DNA of 39,545 nucleotides from a virus: IMG/VR virus record IMGVR_UViG_3300050821_006870, positions 1-39,545 of that record. One strand, 5' to 3'. Positions 21,503 to 30,280 of this stretch are shown here, piece by piece (the first letter of the stretch is position 1; each line of letters starts with the position of its first letter). The notes under the pieces were generated by a model. The model made no database searches. It saw nothing but the letters and a program-made list of their open reading frames with translations, and was not told where the DNA came from. The position numbers were made by a program, and so were the translations under genes.

Positions 21503-23404
21503 TTGCTGCAGAAAATACGACTCAAGCATTTTCGTAGTCACCGCAACACGCCGCTGCACTTTCAGCGGCTCACATTCATTCGCGGATTAAACCGCACCGG
21601 CAAGAGCAGCATTCGACTGGCAATCGAAATCGCGCTTTCCGGCCGCAACGAGGTCACCGACGAAGGCGGCAAGGGTTGGGAAGAACTGATCGAAGAAGGC
21701 GCACCATTCGCCACCGTGGAACTCGAGTTTGACGAATACACGATCTTCGTCAAGTTGGATCGAAATGCGGGCCGCACCTTCAAAGTCAGCTTTCCCAACA
21801 GCACCACGATTCTCGGCACACATGCGCAGGGCTGGATTGCGCAGAATATCGCCGCGCCCGACATCATCAACGCCTGTCTGAATGCGACGCGCTTCTTCAG
21901 CATGAAGACCGACGATCAGTCCGACCTTCTGGCGCGTGTGCTGCTTCCCGCGACACTCGAAATCGAACCTGCGATCGGAGAATGGCTGAAGGCGAACAAC
22001 CTGTCGGTGGTGTTGAAGTCGTCGCTGTTCGCGACCATCGAAGCAACGCACAAGCTGATCGCCAACGCACGCACGGAGGTGAATCGCAAACTTCGGGATC
22101 TCAAAAATATCGAGGAACCGGAGATCCCGGCAATGACTCGCGACTCTGTCAAAGCGAACGTCAACGCTCTCCGCGCCGACGAAGGAATCCTGCTCCGTCG
22201 CATTTCTGCCGCTTGCGAAATCATCACTGCGGTGCAGCGCGACATCGAACAGATAACTGCGCTCGATCGCCAGATCGCCGAACAGCAGGACCAGCTAAAC
22301 GCGACGACGACAGTAGCCACCCTGTTGTCTCTTGACGAACGCACTGCCCTGTTAGCAATCGCCGATAAAGCGCAGGACCACTATCAACTGAACGGTTACC
22401 TGTCGACGTATCAGACGCAGCTACAGCGAATCACAGAAGCACTTGAGCACCTGATGTATGCGACCGAATCCGACACCTGTCCAACGTGTAAACAGGCCAT
22501 CACGCCGGAAATCCGCCAGACACTGTTTGCGCCGTTGAACCGCGAACGCGATGAGTTGCACGCAAAGATTGTGGCCATCAAAAACCGCTTCGACACCGAA
22601 GGCAATCCTGCTGACGCCAACCAGCGTTTGCAGCGTGATAACGAAGCCATCAACACCCGCATGCGCTTGGCCGACACGCGAGATACGCTGCAGGCGCAGC
22701 GGGATGAATGCGAGCAGCGTATCGCCGACCGCAAGCTGCCACCCGAGAGCGGCGACGGATCGCTTGAGCAGCTGACCGCAGCACTCGAAGCCGTGAAACA
22801 GAACATCGTCAAAGGGCTGGATGTGCTGGTCAAGGTCGTCGAGCAGGAAGACCGGCACAGCGAATATCGCAAGCAGATCGCCGCCCGCGCAGTTGCCGAA
22901 GCGCGGCACGCGGAACTCGAGAAGCTGCTGGAGTACTTCGGGCCAGCCGGTATCAAAGCGAGGCTGATCGCCGAGCGGCTGAATATCTTCACCGAGAAGG
23001 TCAACGCGGTTCTGCGGTTTTGGAACTACGAAATGCAGTTCAACATCGAGCCGTTCATCATTCGGGTGCACGAGTTCGATACCACATTCTCACTATCGCC
23101 GAAGCAGCTGAGCGCTTCGGAAAAGTATCGGCTCGGTGTTGCCTTTGCCGTCGCGATCGCGCAGTGGACCGGCTTCAACATGCTGATCTGTGACGCTGCA
23201 GAGATTCTCGACAAAGTCGACAAATGGCAATTAGCGCAGGCGTTGTTACAGTCCGACATTCAGCAGGCGATCGTGTGCGCGACCGGCATCGCAGGCACGT
23301 TTGAAGCGGGCGGCACGGCTTTCTACACATTGTCGAAAGAGCAAGGCGTCACCGAATACCAGCTAGACGAAGAGACAGAAGTGCGCGAGGCGGTGGGTGC
23401 CTAA
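21503..23404 (+). CDS. Rad50/SbcC-like AAA ATPase (633 aa)
   Basis: The N-terminal Walker A GLNRTGKSS is at 28-36 after the typical LQKIRLKHFRSHR opening. Two coiled-coil arms follow, joined at about residue 326 by CPTCKQ, a Rad50 zinc-hook-like motif. The C-terminal lobe has LSPKQLSASEKYRLGVAFA (signature-like) and MLICDAAEILDKVD (Walker B region of the phage type). The start TTG 21503 is supported by AGGA six bases upstream; an ATG at 21481 opens only an 18-codon frame. It probably works with the nuclease upstream in DNA end processing, like SbcCD or T4 gp46/47. Confidence 0.9.
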   Translation: MLQKIRLKHFRSHRNTPLHFQRLTFIRGLNRTGKSSIRLAIEIALSGRNEVTDEGGKGWEELIEEGAPFATVELEFDEYTIFVKLDRNAGRTFKVSFPNSTTILGTHAQGWIAQNIAAPDIINACLNATRFFSMKTDDQSDLLARVLLPATLEIEPAIGEWLKANNLSVVLKSSLFATIEATHKLIANARTEVNRKLRDLKNIEEPEIPAMTRDSVKANVNALRADEGILLRRISAACEIITAVQRDIEQITALDRQIAEQQDQLNATTTVATLLSLDERTALLAIADKAQDHYQLNGYLSTYQTQLQRITEALEHLMYATESDTCPTCKQAITPEIRQTLFAPLNRERDELHAKIVAIKNRFDTEGNPADANQRLQRDNEAINTRMRLADTRDTLQAQRDECEQRIADRKLPPESGDGSLEQLTAALEAVKQNIVKGLDVLVKVVEQEDRHSEYRKQIAARAVAEARHAELEKLLEYFGPAGIKARLIAERLNIFTEKVNAVLRFWNYEMQFNIEPFIIRVHEFDTTFSLSPKQLSASEKYRLGVAFAVAIAQWTGFNMLICDAAEILDKVDKWQLAQALLQSDIQQAIVCATGIAGTFEAGGTAFYTLSKEQGVTEYQLDEETEVREAVGA

Positions 23405-24240
23405 TGGCGTTGCGCGGGACATTGACGCATTGGAAGACGCAGCTACTCGCAAAGGCACTCGGCATCGACTTATCACACGCACTCGGATTACTCGAAGCAA
23501 TGTGGCACGTAACAGCAGAAAAAACTCCATCAGGGAATATAGGTCGCTTGGATAACAAGGCAATCGCGATGCAAATGTTTACGCGGATCAAACCGGACAA
23601 GTTAGTCGCCGCACTAATCGCGTCCAGGCATCTTGATCCACATCCAGAACACCGCTTGCTAGTACACGATTGGGCACAACATGCCGACTACAACACGAAG
23701 CGAAAAGTGTCACGAAACCACGGGGAAATCTTCACTGCGAACGGCGCGGTTCCACCCGTGACGCTTCGTGACGCGTCATCTTCCGCCAAAACGCGCCTTC
23801 CAGATGCCAGTATCCAGATGCCAGAGAAAGACAAAGACACTGCCGCTGACGCGTCATCGGTGTCGTCGTCTTTTTATCCGAAGTGGGATGCGGACACCTG
23901 TCGTTCTTGCTGGAATCGGCTGCGCGGCTCCATGCGGGAGAGTAAGAAACTCACGGCGACGCACAAGCGGTTGTTCACAGCACGCGAGAAAGAAGGATTG
24001 ACGGCGACGGTGTGCCATCAGGCAATCGTGAAGATGGCAGCAACGCCACACTTCACCGGCGACACCACCGGCTGGATCGCAGACTTCAACTGGCTGCTCG
24101 GCACGCACCGCGAAACTGGCGATGCCAACTTTCAGAAAGTACTGCGCGGCGACTACGATCCGCGCCCAACGACGACGAAGAAGAAAGCCGTGGTGATGCA
24201 GCGCCCGCCAAGCTACAAGGACTTCGCTCACAATGCCTAG
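23404..24240 (+). CDS. Winged-helix replication protein / helicase loader-like (278 aa)
   Basis: The N-terminal 100 residues form a winged-helix domain (WKTQLLAKALGIDLSHALGL, then AIAMQMF...KLVAALIASRHLD, then LLVHDWAQHAD) as in phage replisome organisers. The middle is a Ser/Lys/Asp-rich linker. The C-terminus has TGWIADFNWLLGTH...NFQKVLRGDYDPR, the motif found at the end of such proteins. It overlaps the Rad50-like stop as TAATG and the DnaB start by 8 bp. It probably recognises the origin and loads the helicase. Confidence 0.83.
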   Translation: MALRGTLTHWKTQLLAKALGIDLSHALGLLEAMWHVTAEKTPSGNIGRLDNKAIAMQMFTRIKPDKLVAALIASRHLDPHPEHRLLVHDWAQHADYNTKRKVSRNHGEIFTANGAVPPVTLRDASSSAKTRLPDASIQMPEKDKDTAADASSVSSSFYPKWDADTCRSCWNRLRGSMRESKKLTATHKRLFTAREKEGLTATVCHQAIVKMAATPHFTGDTTGWIADFNWLLGTHRETGDANFQKVLRGDYDPRPTTTKKKAVVMQRPPSYKDFAHNA

Positions 24241-25618
24241 GAAAGTCACAATCCGCGAAGACGGTCATCCCGACTTCCTTTTCGAACGCGGGCTGCCTGC
24301 CAGCGTTGAAGCGGAGCGCAGTATTCTCGGCGCGATCCTACTCGACAACGAAGTATTCGATGAAGCGGGAACGATCACCTACAACGATTTCGTTCTCGAC
24401 TCGCATCAGCGCATCTTCCACGCGATGGCGCAACTGATGGACGAAGGCCACGCGGTCGACATCATCACGCTGTCTGAAGATTTGCGGCAACGACACGAAG
24501 TTGAGTCTGTCGGTGGTGTTGCCTACATCGCGTCGCTGACAGAAGGGCTGCCGCGCCGCTTGTCTATCGACGAATACGTGCGCATTGTGAAAGACAAATC
24601 GCAGCTGCGGCGCACGATCAACGTGTGCTCGTTGGCGATCACACAAGCTGCGGACCAGAGCGTCACTGCCGACGAAGTCTTGAATGAAGCTGACATGCGT
24701 CTGCTGGAGATTGCAGCGGACGGCGCGAACGAGCCGCAGCCGCTGGCGATATCGTGCACGGCTGAGTTCGACGCCATCGTGAAAGAACGCGAATCGCGGC
24801 AGCCAGCAGTCGGCGTGCCGTGCGGCTTGACGATTCTCGATGAAGCACTCGGCGGCGGATGGGCGGAAGGCGAACTCGCGATCATTGCCGGGAAGCCGGG
24901 ACAGGGCAAGTCGTCGCTCGCGATCCAGACGATCGTGGAATGCGGGCGGCGCGGTATACCTGCGCATTTCTTCCAGCTGGAGATGACGCTGAGTCAGGTA
25001 CTGCGGCGGATGTGGTCCTGCATGACGGGCATCAGGATCGGCAGGCTGCAGCACGCCGCATATCTCAGCGAACAGGAAGTCGAGTTGCTCGCGCAGGCGC
25101 GGCAGGACACCGCACGCTTCCCGGTGATCGTCGACGTGAATGCGTACCTGACAAAGCAGCAGATCATCTCGCGGGCGCGGATCTCGAAGCGGCGGCACGG
25201 CACGCGGCTGGTCGCGGTCGACTACCTGCAGAAGTTGCGCTTCGAATCGAAGGCTGAATTCCGGCACATCGAAGTCGGCGACACTTCAAAATTGCTGGCT
25301 ACATTCGCCAAAAATGAACACGTCGCTGTGGTGGCTTTGTCGTCGCTCACCGACAAGAGCGGACGCGCCACGGACGCTGAGCCAACGCTCGCGGACCTTC
25401 GGCAGTCGGGCGACATCCAGTACGAGGCGTCGACGGTACTGTTCGTGCACCGTGTCCACATCGAGCGCAAAGGGCTGGATAGGAAAGGCCAGCTGATCAT
25501 CGGCAAGCAGCGCAATGGCGTCACCGGCAGCGTGCCGGTGCTTTACAGCCAGTGCTCAACGTTTGATCCAGATCCCGAAGCCGTGACAGACGAGCGGCAG
25601 TACGAAATGGAAATTTGA
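24233..25618 (+). CDS. dnaB: Replicative DNA helicase, DnaB family (461 aa)
   Basis: DnaB N-terminal domain at about 22-120 (LPASVEAERSILGAILLDNE...), linker to about 190, and RecA-like ATPase with Walker A GKPGQGKS at 220-227. Later elements are HFFQLEMTLSQVLRRM (H1a), LVAVDYLQKL (Walker B) and LADLRQSGDIQYEASTVLFVHR with the conserved SG-x-I motif. The length is close to cellular DnaB. It unwinds DNA at the phage fork and is probably loaded by the preceding protein, whose gene overlaps it by 8 bp. Confidence 0.95.
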   Translation: MPRKVTIREDGHPDFLFERGLPASVEAERSILGAILLDNEVFDEAGTITYNDFVLDSHQRIFHAMAQLMDEGHAVDIITLSEDLRQRHEVESVGGVAYIASLTEGLPRRLSIDEYVRIVKDKSQLRRTINVCSLAITQAADQSVTADEVLNEADMRLLEIAADGANEPQPLAISCTAEFDAIVKERESRQPAVGVPCGLTILDEALGGGWAEGELAIIAGKPGQGKSSLAIQTIVECGRRGIPAHFFQLEMTLSQVLRRMWSCMTGIRIGRLQHAAYLSEQEVELLAQARQDTARFPVIVDVNAYLTKQQIISRARISKRRHGTRLVAVDYLQKLRFESKAEFRHIEVGDTSKLLATFAKNEHVAVVALSSLTDKSGRATDAEPTLADLRQSGDIQYEASTVLFVHRVHIERKGLDRKGQLIIGKQRNGVTGSVPVLYSQCSTFDPDPEAVTDERQYEMEI

Positions 25619-25619
25619 A

Positions 25620-25895
25620 ATGACGATGACTGGAGAAGAAACGACTATGCCACGTGATGCATTGAAGGCCGCATGGGAAGTTCGCGCAGGAGTCATTCCC
25701 GGCACGCCGATACCGGAATACACGAAGCAGTTTTTCTACACCTCTCGCGACCACGAAGAGGACGGGGATCACGCGAAGGACATCGGTTACCAGCCGCTGT
25801 TCATGAAGCAACTGGCGTGCGCCACTGCGTACCACCAGCAGATGAGCGATCCGCGAGTGAACAACTGGGCCGATCTAACTTTCATTTGGTACTGA
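25620..25895 (+). CDS. Unknown protein after dnaB (91 aa)
   Basis: Small, polar and acidic, with no recognised motif. Tyr/Trp/His residues are frequent near the end (ATAYHQQ, then NNWADLTFIWY). ATG 25620 lies one base after the DnaB stop; ATG 25650 with upstream GGAG may be the real start. No role can be assigned. Confidence 0.65.
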   Translation: MTMTGEETTMPRDALKAAWEVRAGVIPGTPIPEYTKQFFYTSRDHEEDGDHAKDIGYQPLFMKQLACATAYHQQMSDPRVNNWADLTFIWY

Positions 25896-25898
25896 CCA

Positions 25899-26213
25899 AT
25901 GACGCCGACCATCACGAAGCCATATCGATATCGCTACAGTGAGACGTTTCGCAACGACGAGATCCACGCTCGCTTTCACTTTCCGATCTGGGTTGCGGAG
26001 CGCTGCATCCATCGCGAAGGCTTCGACGATTGGGGAGGCTTGCCTGCGATGACGCGGGACTTCCACCAGTGGTGCGAGCAGGCAGGCGTGCCGCCGATCA
26101 CCGACGAGTGGTTTCTGCGCATGCTGAAGGCGCATGGATACGAGATCCAACTCGGCATGGTGGGCGGCTTGTTTCTGGCGGCGGACGCGTGGGCATTGGA
26201 GAAGAGACGATGA
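25899..26213 (+). CDS. Unknown protein (104 aa)
   Basis: The protein reads TRDFHQWCEQAGVPPITDEWFLRMLKAHGY in its second half, reminiscent of a short helical module at the end of viral primase/helicases (WCxxxGxPPxS...F...L...G), but this is a weak resemblance. The N-terminus is Tyr/Arg-rich. It overlaps the next gene by ATGA at 26210. No function is claimed. Confidence 0.68.
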   Translation: MTPTITKPYRYRYSETFRNDEIHARFHFPIWVAERCIHREGFDDWGGLPAMTRDFHQWCEQAGVPPITDEWFLRMLKAHGYEIQLGMVGGLFLAADAWALEKRR

Positions 26214-26539
26214 CGACAGCGGCAAAACCATCAACGTGGGTGATACCGGCGATATCTAACTCTTTCATCAATCTTGTGATGAAAGATCGCGAACGAATAG
26301 CAGAAATCGACAACAGGATGTCCGAACTGATGAATGAGTGTGCGCCCGGCCTTGTTGCTGCCGCCGACCTAACCATTCGCGAGTCAGTGGCGACCGAGAT
26401 GGCTGAACTCGACTTTGAACGTAACGTACTGTTTGCAAGCGAGCGTTCATTGAACGAGTACCTGCGATTAGAACGCCTGATGAAACTTGAACTCGCAAAA
26501 CAACACGTCATGTTGCGGCAGAACTCGGAGAAACGATGA
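26210..26539 (+). CDS. Unknown helical protein (109 aa)
   Basis: Starts at ATG 26210 in an ATGA overlap. The chain is predicted coiled coil for most of its length (KDRERIAEIDNRMSELMNE, then SLNEYLRLERLMKLELAKQ). It could be a small structural or regulatory partner of its ParB-like neighbour, whose gene it overlaps by ATGA at 26536. No recognised domain. Confidence 0.7.
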   Translation: MTTAAKPSTWVIPAISNSFINLVMKDRERIAEIDNRMSELMNECAPGLVAAADLTIRESVATEMAELDFERNVLFASERSLNEYLRLERLMKLELAKQHVMLRQNSEKR

Positions 26540-27339
26540 CGACGACGAACGGATACCAAGTACACCCGGCAGCGGATATCTTCCCGATGCTTGACGACGA
26601 CGAGTTGCGGGAACTGTCGCTCGATATTCAAAACAACGGGCAGCGATTCCCTATCATGCTCGATCACCAAGGTGAGTGGCTGATAGATGGTCGCAACCGT
26701 CTGGCAGCGTGTCAGCTACTCAACATCGAGCCAATCGTAGAAACTCTGCCAGCCGGTGAAGATCCACTTGCCTATATCGCTTCGGTGAATCTTCATCGCC
26801 GGAATATCTCAAAAGGTCAGCAGGCAATGGCGCTGGCGATGATATATCCCGAAGACAGCAAAGGTGGACGTGGTAAGAAAAACAAGGAATTTAATTCCGG
26901 GTTTTCTGCGAAGCGACTTCAACAAGCGCGTTCGGTGCTGCGCTTCTCCCGACCCCTTGCTGACGAAGTAATCAGCGGGACAACGCCGCTGAACGATGCA
27001 GTCGAGATAGTTCGCCAGCAGGAACAGCGTTCAATGTCGAAAGAAGCACAGCTTGAACGGTTGCAGAAGGCCGCGCCCGATCTGGCTGAACAAGTCAACG
27101 AAGAACGCCTAAAGATCAACGAAGCCATCGCCGCGCTCGCTGCGCGTGAACAGGAGATGCGACAGATTTGCGAGAGTGGTCGCCATTCGGCTGAGGATAT
27201 CGTCGTCGAATTCGGCGCACATGTTACTGCCATCGTTCAAGCTATCGACAACGGGGAACCGATAGTAATGGCTCGCGATGCTTTGAAACAGCTTGCAACT
27301 AGCTACAAGCTACTTCTGGATCGGGTAGGAAAGGAGTGA
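26536..27339 (+). CDS. ParB/sulfiredoxin-fold protein (267 aa)
   Basis: Residues 1-100 form the ParB N-terminal fold: HPAADIFPMLDDDELRELSLDI, then FPIMLDHQGEWLIDGRNRLAA (the DGRNR signature), then DPLAYIASVNLHRRNISKGQ. A helix-turn-helix-like region follows, then a coiled coil (about 160-215) and a helical end. Such free-standing ParB-like proteins in phages can be nucleases, transcription regulators or NTP-dependent DNA-binding proteins. It is one of three ParB-fold proteins in this window. Confidence 0.87.
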   Translation: MTTTNGYQVHPAADIFPMLDDDELRELSLDIQNNGQRFPIMLDHQGEWLIDGRNRLAACQLLNIEPIVETLPAGEDPLAYIASVNLHRRNISKGQQAMALAMIYPEDSKGGRGKKNKEFNSGFSAKRLQQARSVLRFSRPLADEVISGTTPLNDAVEIVRQQEQRSMSKEAQLERLQKAAPDLAEQVNEERLKINEAIAALAAREQEMRQICESGRHSAEDIVVEFGAHVTAIVQAIDNGEPIVMARDALKQLATSYKLLLDRVGKE

Positions 27340-27345
27340 TTTGCA

Positions 27346-27900
27346 ATGAGGACTCGACAGGAACTACGTGCAGAAGCAATTCGGAATACACCACCTAGAC
27401 CGGATGGGTCGCAAGATCAGGATGAAGTCATCCGCTACATCAAAGAGCACTCCGTCCCGCCGAATATCGAACGTGCACACCATCGCTGGGCTGTCGATGT
27501 ATTCAATGAGGGATGTGATATCAACCCTGCCGAGGCCGACGGGTTGCCTTTTCAGTATTGCTTCGAGGGCTTCGATGCCGAACCCTTCAAAGACGACAAA
27601 ATTGTGCTCGGCAATGATCGCACTTTCATGTTGGAAGAAACAGCCACTCCCAAATACACGACTGCCGAGGCGCAACGTGCGATGACGAATGGTCGCCACG
27701 TAATGAAAAAGGCCGAGTTCAGATTACATAAGGCCGTCAAGCATCAAGAATGGGCAACGATCAAGCAGATCATGGAAGGCCCTGATGCTGATATCTCGCA
27801 AGGTCGCTTTCTGCGTGAAACCGGCAATATACAGCCGCGTCCACCACAGCTTCCATTCAACCCTGACGACGATCAGCCGGACACTCGACCACACGCATGA
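27346..27900 (+). CDS. Unknown protein (184 aa)
   Basis: ATG 27346 with AAGGAG at nine bases, six bp after the ParB-like gene. The N-terminal 30 residues are Arg/Pro/Asp-rich and polar, the C-terminal 30 Pro/Asp-rich. The middle (IERAHHRWAVDVFNEGCDI, then FQYCFEGFDAEPFK) has no recognised fold. It overlaps the 51-aa gene by ATGA at 27897. Probably a regulator or host-takeover protein; this is a guess from location only. Confidence 0.7.
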   Translation: MRTRQELRAEAIRNTPPRPDGSQDQDEVIRYIKEHSVPPNIERAHHRWAVDVFNEGCDINPAEADGLPFQYCFEGFDAEPFKDDKIVLGNDRTFMLEETATPKYTTAEAQRAMTNGRHVMKKAEFRLHKAVKHQEWATIKQIMEGPDADISQGRFLRETGNIQPRPPQLPFNPDDDQPDTRPHA

Positions 27901-28052
27901 CGCCGCAGGTCTACATCTATCGCTGGAACCGCATGGGTCGCAAGGGCCAGCGCTGCGTGGTGCTCTGTCGCGGCGCGATGAATAGTTGCATGGTGCGCTT
28001 CGAGGATGGATTCGAAGCGGTGACAAGTAGGAACGCACTAAAGAAAGCGTGA
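27897..28052 (+). CDS. Small conserved phage protein (51 aa)
   Basis: Starts in an ATGA overlap with the previous gene. The sequence YIYRWNRMGRKGQRCVVLCRG, then MNSCMVRFEDGFEAVTSRNAL is very close to a small protein family I recall from many phages (GxRCxVLxRGxMNSxLVEFEDG...TSRNALR). Beta-rich and basic, function unknown. Confidence 0.85.
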   Translation: MTPQVYIYRWNRMGRKGQRCVVLCRGAMNSCMVRFEDGFEAVTSRNALKKA

Positions 28053-28057
28053 AGTCA

Positions 28058-28213
28058 ATGAGCGACGGGAAACCTCAGCCAGAGCCGGAAGAAATCGGAA
28101 CCACGGTCGCCGCGTCATCGCAACGCGAAGCCGACTCGAATCAGGAATTCGCCAAGGCGCATCTGGCTCGCTTCGAGGACGAAGTCGAGCGGTCGCCAGC
28201 AGACAAGTTCTGA
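28058..28213 (+). CDS. Small acidic protein (51 aa)
   Basis: ATG 28058, five bp after the previous stop, reads a Glu/Pro/Ser-rich sequence ending ARFEDEVERSPADKF. It is short and without a clear ribosome site, so it may be translated by coupling. No domain. It could be a regulatory peptide or simply an open frame. Confidence 0.5.
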   Translation: MSDGKPQPEPEEIGTTVAASSQREADSNQEFAKAHLARFEDEVERSPADKF

Positions 28214-28287
28214 AACAAAGCGTGGGGCATTGCAACACCGGTGACCCATCAACCTCAAACCGACGACGAACCGAAAGGACAAAGGCA

Positions 28288-29085
28288 ATGCAAAAGAAAG
28301 AATCAACCTCTAACCCTGAGATTCACATCGAGCCAGTCAAAACCGGGATAGTACATGTCTGCATAGTTGGTCGCAGTCCGCTGATCTGTAACCGGATGAG
28401 TGAAAAAGCTATGCGTACACTGTTACTCCCCGGCGGGAAAATGAATGCTGCGCAGAAAGCGGTGAACTTAAAACACGATCCACTAAAGGAGTTTCGTGAC
28501 AGCGTATACACGAATCCGGAGCAAGGATCGACTCGCATACAGGGTCTGAATTCCTTTTTCAAGAAGGGCATGATGACGGCGGCGGTCGACATACCGCACG
28601 CGAAGAAAGCACAGATCGGGCGACTAGTTTATCTGCCAGAAGATCGCGTCGACATTTACGGCGTGCCAAAGCTGATGATGTCGGTTACACGCAGTTCAGA
28701 TCAGAACCACACTCCAGACGTTCGCACGCGTGCCATTTTGCCTCGGTGGGCAGGTCGCTTTCCCATCCACTATCGAATTCCTTTTTTCAACGACACAACG
28801 ATAGTCAATCTGTTGGCGTCGGCAGGCGTCACGGCAGGCGCGGGCGATTGGAGGATTGAGAAGGGCGGAAGTTACGGTCGCTATGAACTTGTCAATGATG
28901 ACGACGCGGAATTCCTCTCGCTTCTCGAAGAAGGGCGCGAAGCACAAGATCTGGCGCTTGCGAATCCTGTGGCATATAACGACGAAACACAAAGCCTCCT
29001 CGAGTGGTTCGCAATCGAACTTGACCGTCGCGGTAAGGATCAGGAGCAACGCGACAAGAAGAAGGAGTTGCGTCGTGCTGCTTAA
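28288..29085 (+). CDS. Conserved unknown phage protein (265 aa)
   Basis: ATG 28288 with AAAGGACAAAGG before it; an in-frame ATG at 28222 is less likely. The core runs HVCIVGRSPLICNRMSEKAM, DPLKEFRDSVY, then FKKGMMTAAVDIPHAKK and TIVNLLASAGVTAGAGDWR, with ending KGGSYGRYELVNDDD. I recall this combination from a common phage protein that often precedes a 150-170 aa partner, as it does here (overlap 11 bp). It has no named function. It might be a nucleic-acid binding protein; that is speculation. Confidence 0.78.
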   Translation: MQKKESTSNPEIHIEPVKTGIVHVCIVGRSPLICNRMSEKAMRTLLLPGGKMNAAQKAVNLKHDPLKEFRDSVYTNPEQGSTRIQGLNSFFKKGMMTAAVDIPHAKKAQIGRLVYLPEDRVDIYGVPKLMMSVTRSSDQNHTPDVRTRAILPRWAGRFPIHYRIPFFNDTTIVNLLASAGVTAGAGDWRIEKGGSYGRYELVNDDDAEFLSLLEEGREAQDLALANPVAYNDETQSLLEWFAIELDRRGKDQEQRDKKKELRRAA

Positions 29086-29569
29086 TACCGAAACCAGACA
29101 GCTGCTAGAAGAAGAGTTGGACCGGCTCGCTAAGAAAGGAGCCGGTACTCTCACTCCGGTGAGCGTAGTAGACGCGGCGCGTTCACCGGAAAGCCCACTC
29201 CATAGATACTTCGAGTGGAATGATTCGCTTGCCGCTATAGCTCATCGCTTGGATCAGGCGCGTGTGTTGATTCGCAGCGTGCGTGTATCTGTAACCGTGG
29301 AAGAGAAGATTCTGGTTGTTCCGCGTTACGTTCACAACCCAAGTGTAGAAGAGGGTGAATCGGGTTACTGTGCTCTGCTCACCATCGACGACAACCAGCA
29401 AAAGCGGAATGTTATTTCAAGCGAACTGGCGACCGGCATGGCGCATCTGCGACGTGCTGGCAACATCGCATTGGCCATCGATAACTCACAGTTACATGAC
29501 CAGCTATTGCGGGACATTTCTCGAATTGAGAAATATCTCAAACGAATGTCGGGAAGCGAGGAAGAGTAA
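29075..29569 (+). CDS. Conserved unknown phage protein (164 aa)
   Basis: GTG 29075 with a strong AAGGAG at seven bases, overlapping the upstream gene. The segment LTPVSVVDAARSPESPLHRY, then FEWNDSLAAIAHRLDQARVLI and IRSVRVSV closely matches a conserved phage family (LTPEAVVxAAxDPxSPLHxxFEWDD...YRLDQARxLI). The C-terminus is helical and probably interacts with other proteins. It directly precedes the pentamer array, which starts six bases after its stop. Confidence 0.82.
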   Translation: MLLNTETRQLLEEELDRLAKKGAGTLTPVSVVDAARSPESPLHRYFEWNDSLAAIAHRLDQARVLIRSVRVSVTVEEKILVVPRYVHNPSVEEGESGYCALLTIDDNQQKRNVISSELATGMAHLRRAGNIALAIDNSQLHDQLLRDISRIEKYLKRMSGSEEE

Positions 29570-29574
29570 AACGC

Positions 29575-30251
29575 GGCAGGCAGTGCTTGTTGAGGCGGGG
29601 CGAGGTCTGGAGCGAGTGGTTAGGCGGGGCGTGGCAGGCATGGCTTGGATAGGTTCGGTGGGGCGAGGTTTGTTGAGATCCGGCTCGGCGGTGCATGGCA
29701 GGCGAGGTATGGCGTTGAAGTGGCGACGCATGGCAGGGCACGGTGAGATCAGGTCAGGCGAGGCAGGCAAGGCGAGGCACATCTTGGCGGGGCCGCGTTA
29801 GTTATGGTTTGGCGGGGTGAGGCATGGCAGGCGAGGTTAGGTGAGCAGAGTCAAGGCGGCGTCTGGTGTGGCTTGGCTGGGTACGGTGTGGCACGGCGGG
29901 GCGAGATTAGGTTAGGCGCGGCAGGCGAGGCTTGGCAAGATGACGCGGGGCGTGGTCGGGGTTAGGTCTGCTAACGGCGAGGCAGGCGTGGTGAGGCGCG
30001 GAGAGGTTGTGCTTGGTTGGGCCGCGCAGTGTTGGGCAAGGCAGGCTTGGCGGGGTCCGGTTTCTTTCCGGCAGGGCACGGTCGGGCCACGTTTGTTCGG
30101 GCAGGGCGTGGTTTGGCAGGCAAGGCAGGCACGGCGAGGAAAGGTCAGGTCAGATCTGATGCGGCACTGTCTGGTATGGCATGGCAGGCATGGTCCGGTT
30201 TGTTCCGGTAAAGCACGTTATGGTCGGGCGAGGTCTGGCGAGGCGAGGTGC
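29575..30251 (+). repeat. G-rich degenerate pentanucleotide array (GGYNN)n, about 680 bp
   Basis: The whole gap between the genes ending at 29569 and starting at 30281 is a degenerate tandem array of five-base units, best written GGYNN, with G-runs on the plus (coding) strand. The GG doublets fall in strict 5-nt register over long runs: for example at 29637-29686 (ten units, eight with GG) and 30128-30187 (twelve units, nine with GG). They also do so from 30222 to the end. Where GG is lost to GA, CG or TG, the 5-base phase is kept. The phase slips only at four-base GGCA steps. It ends 29 bp before the next gene start. No CDS is supported inside; open frames there are Arg/Gly/Ala/Trp-rich artefacts. 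Confidence 0.93.
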
Positions 30252-30280
30252 AATTCTCTGGAAGAAAGGAGTTATCAGCG

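Noticed and set aside
21481-21537. ATG at 21481 as the start of the Rad50-like gene
   Set aside because: That frame stops after 18 codons. TTG 21503 is in frame and has an AGGA site six bases upstream.
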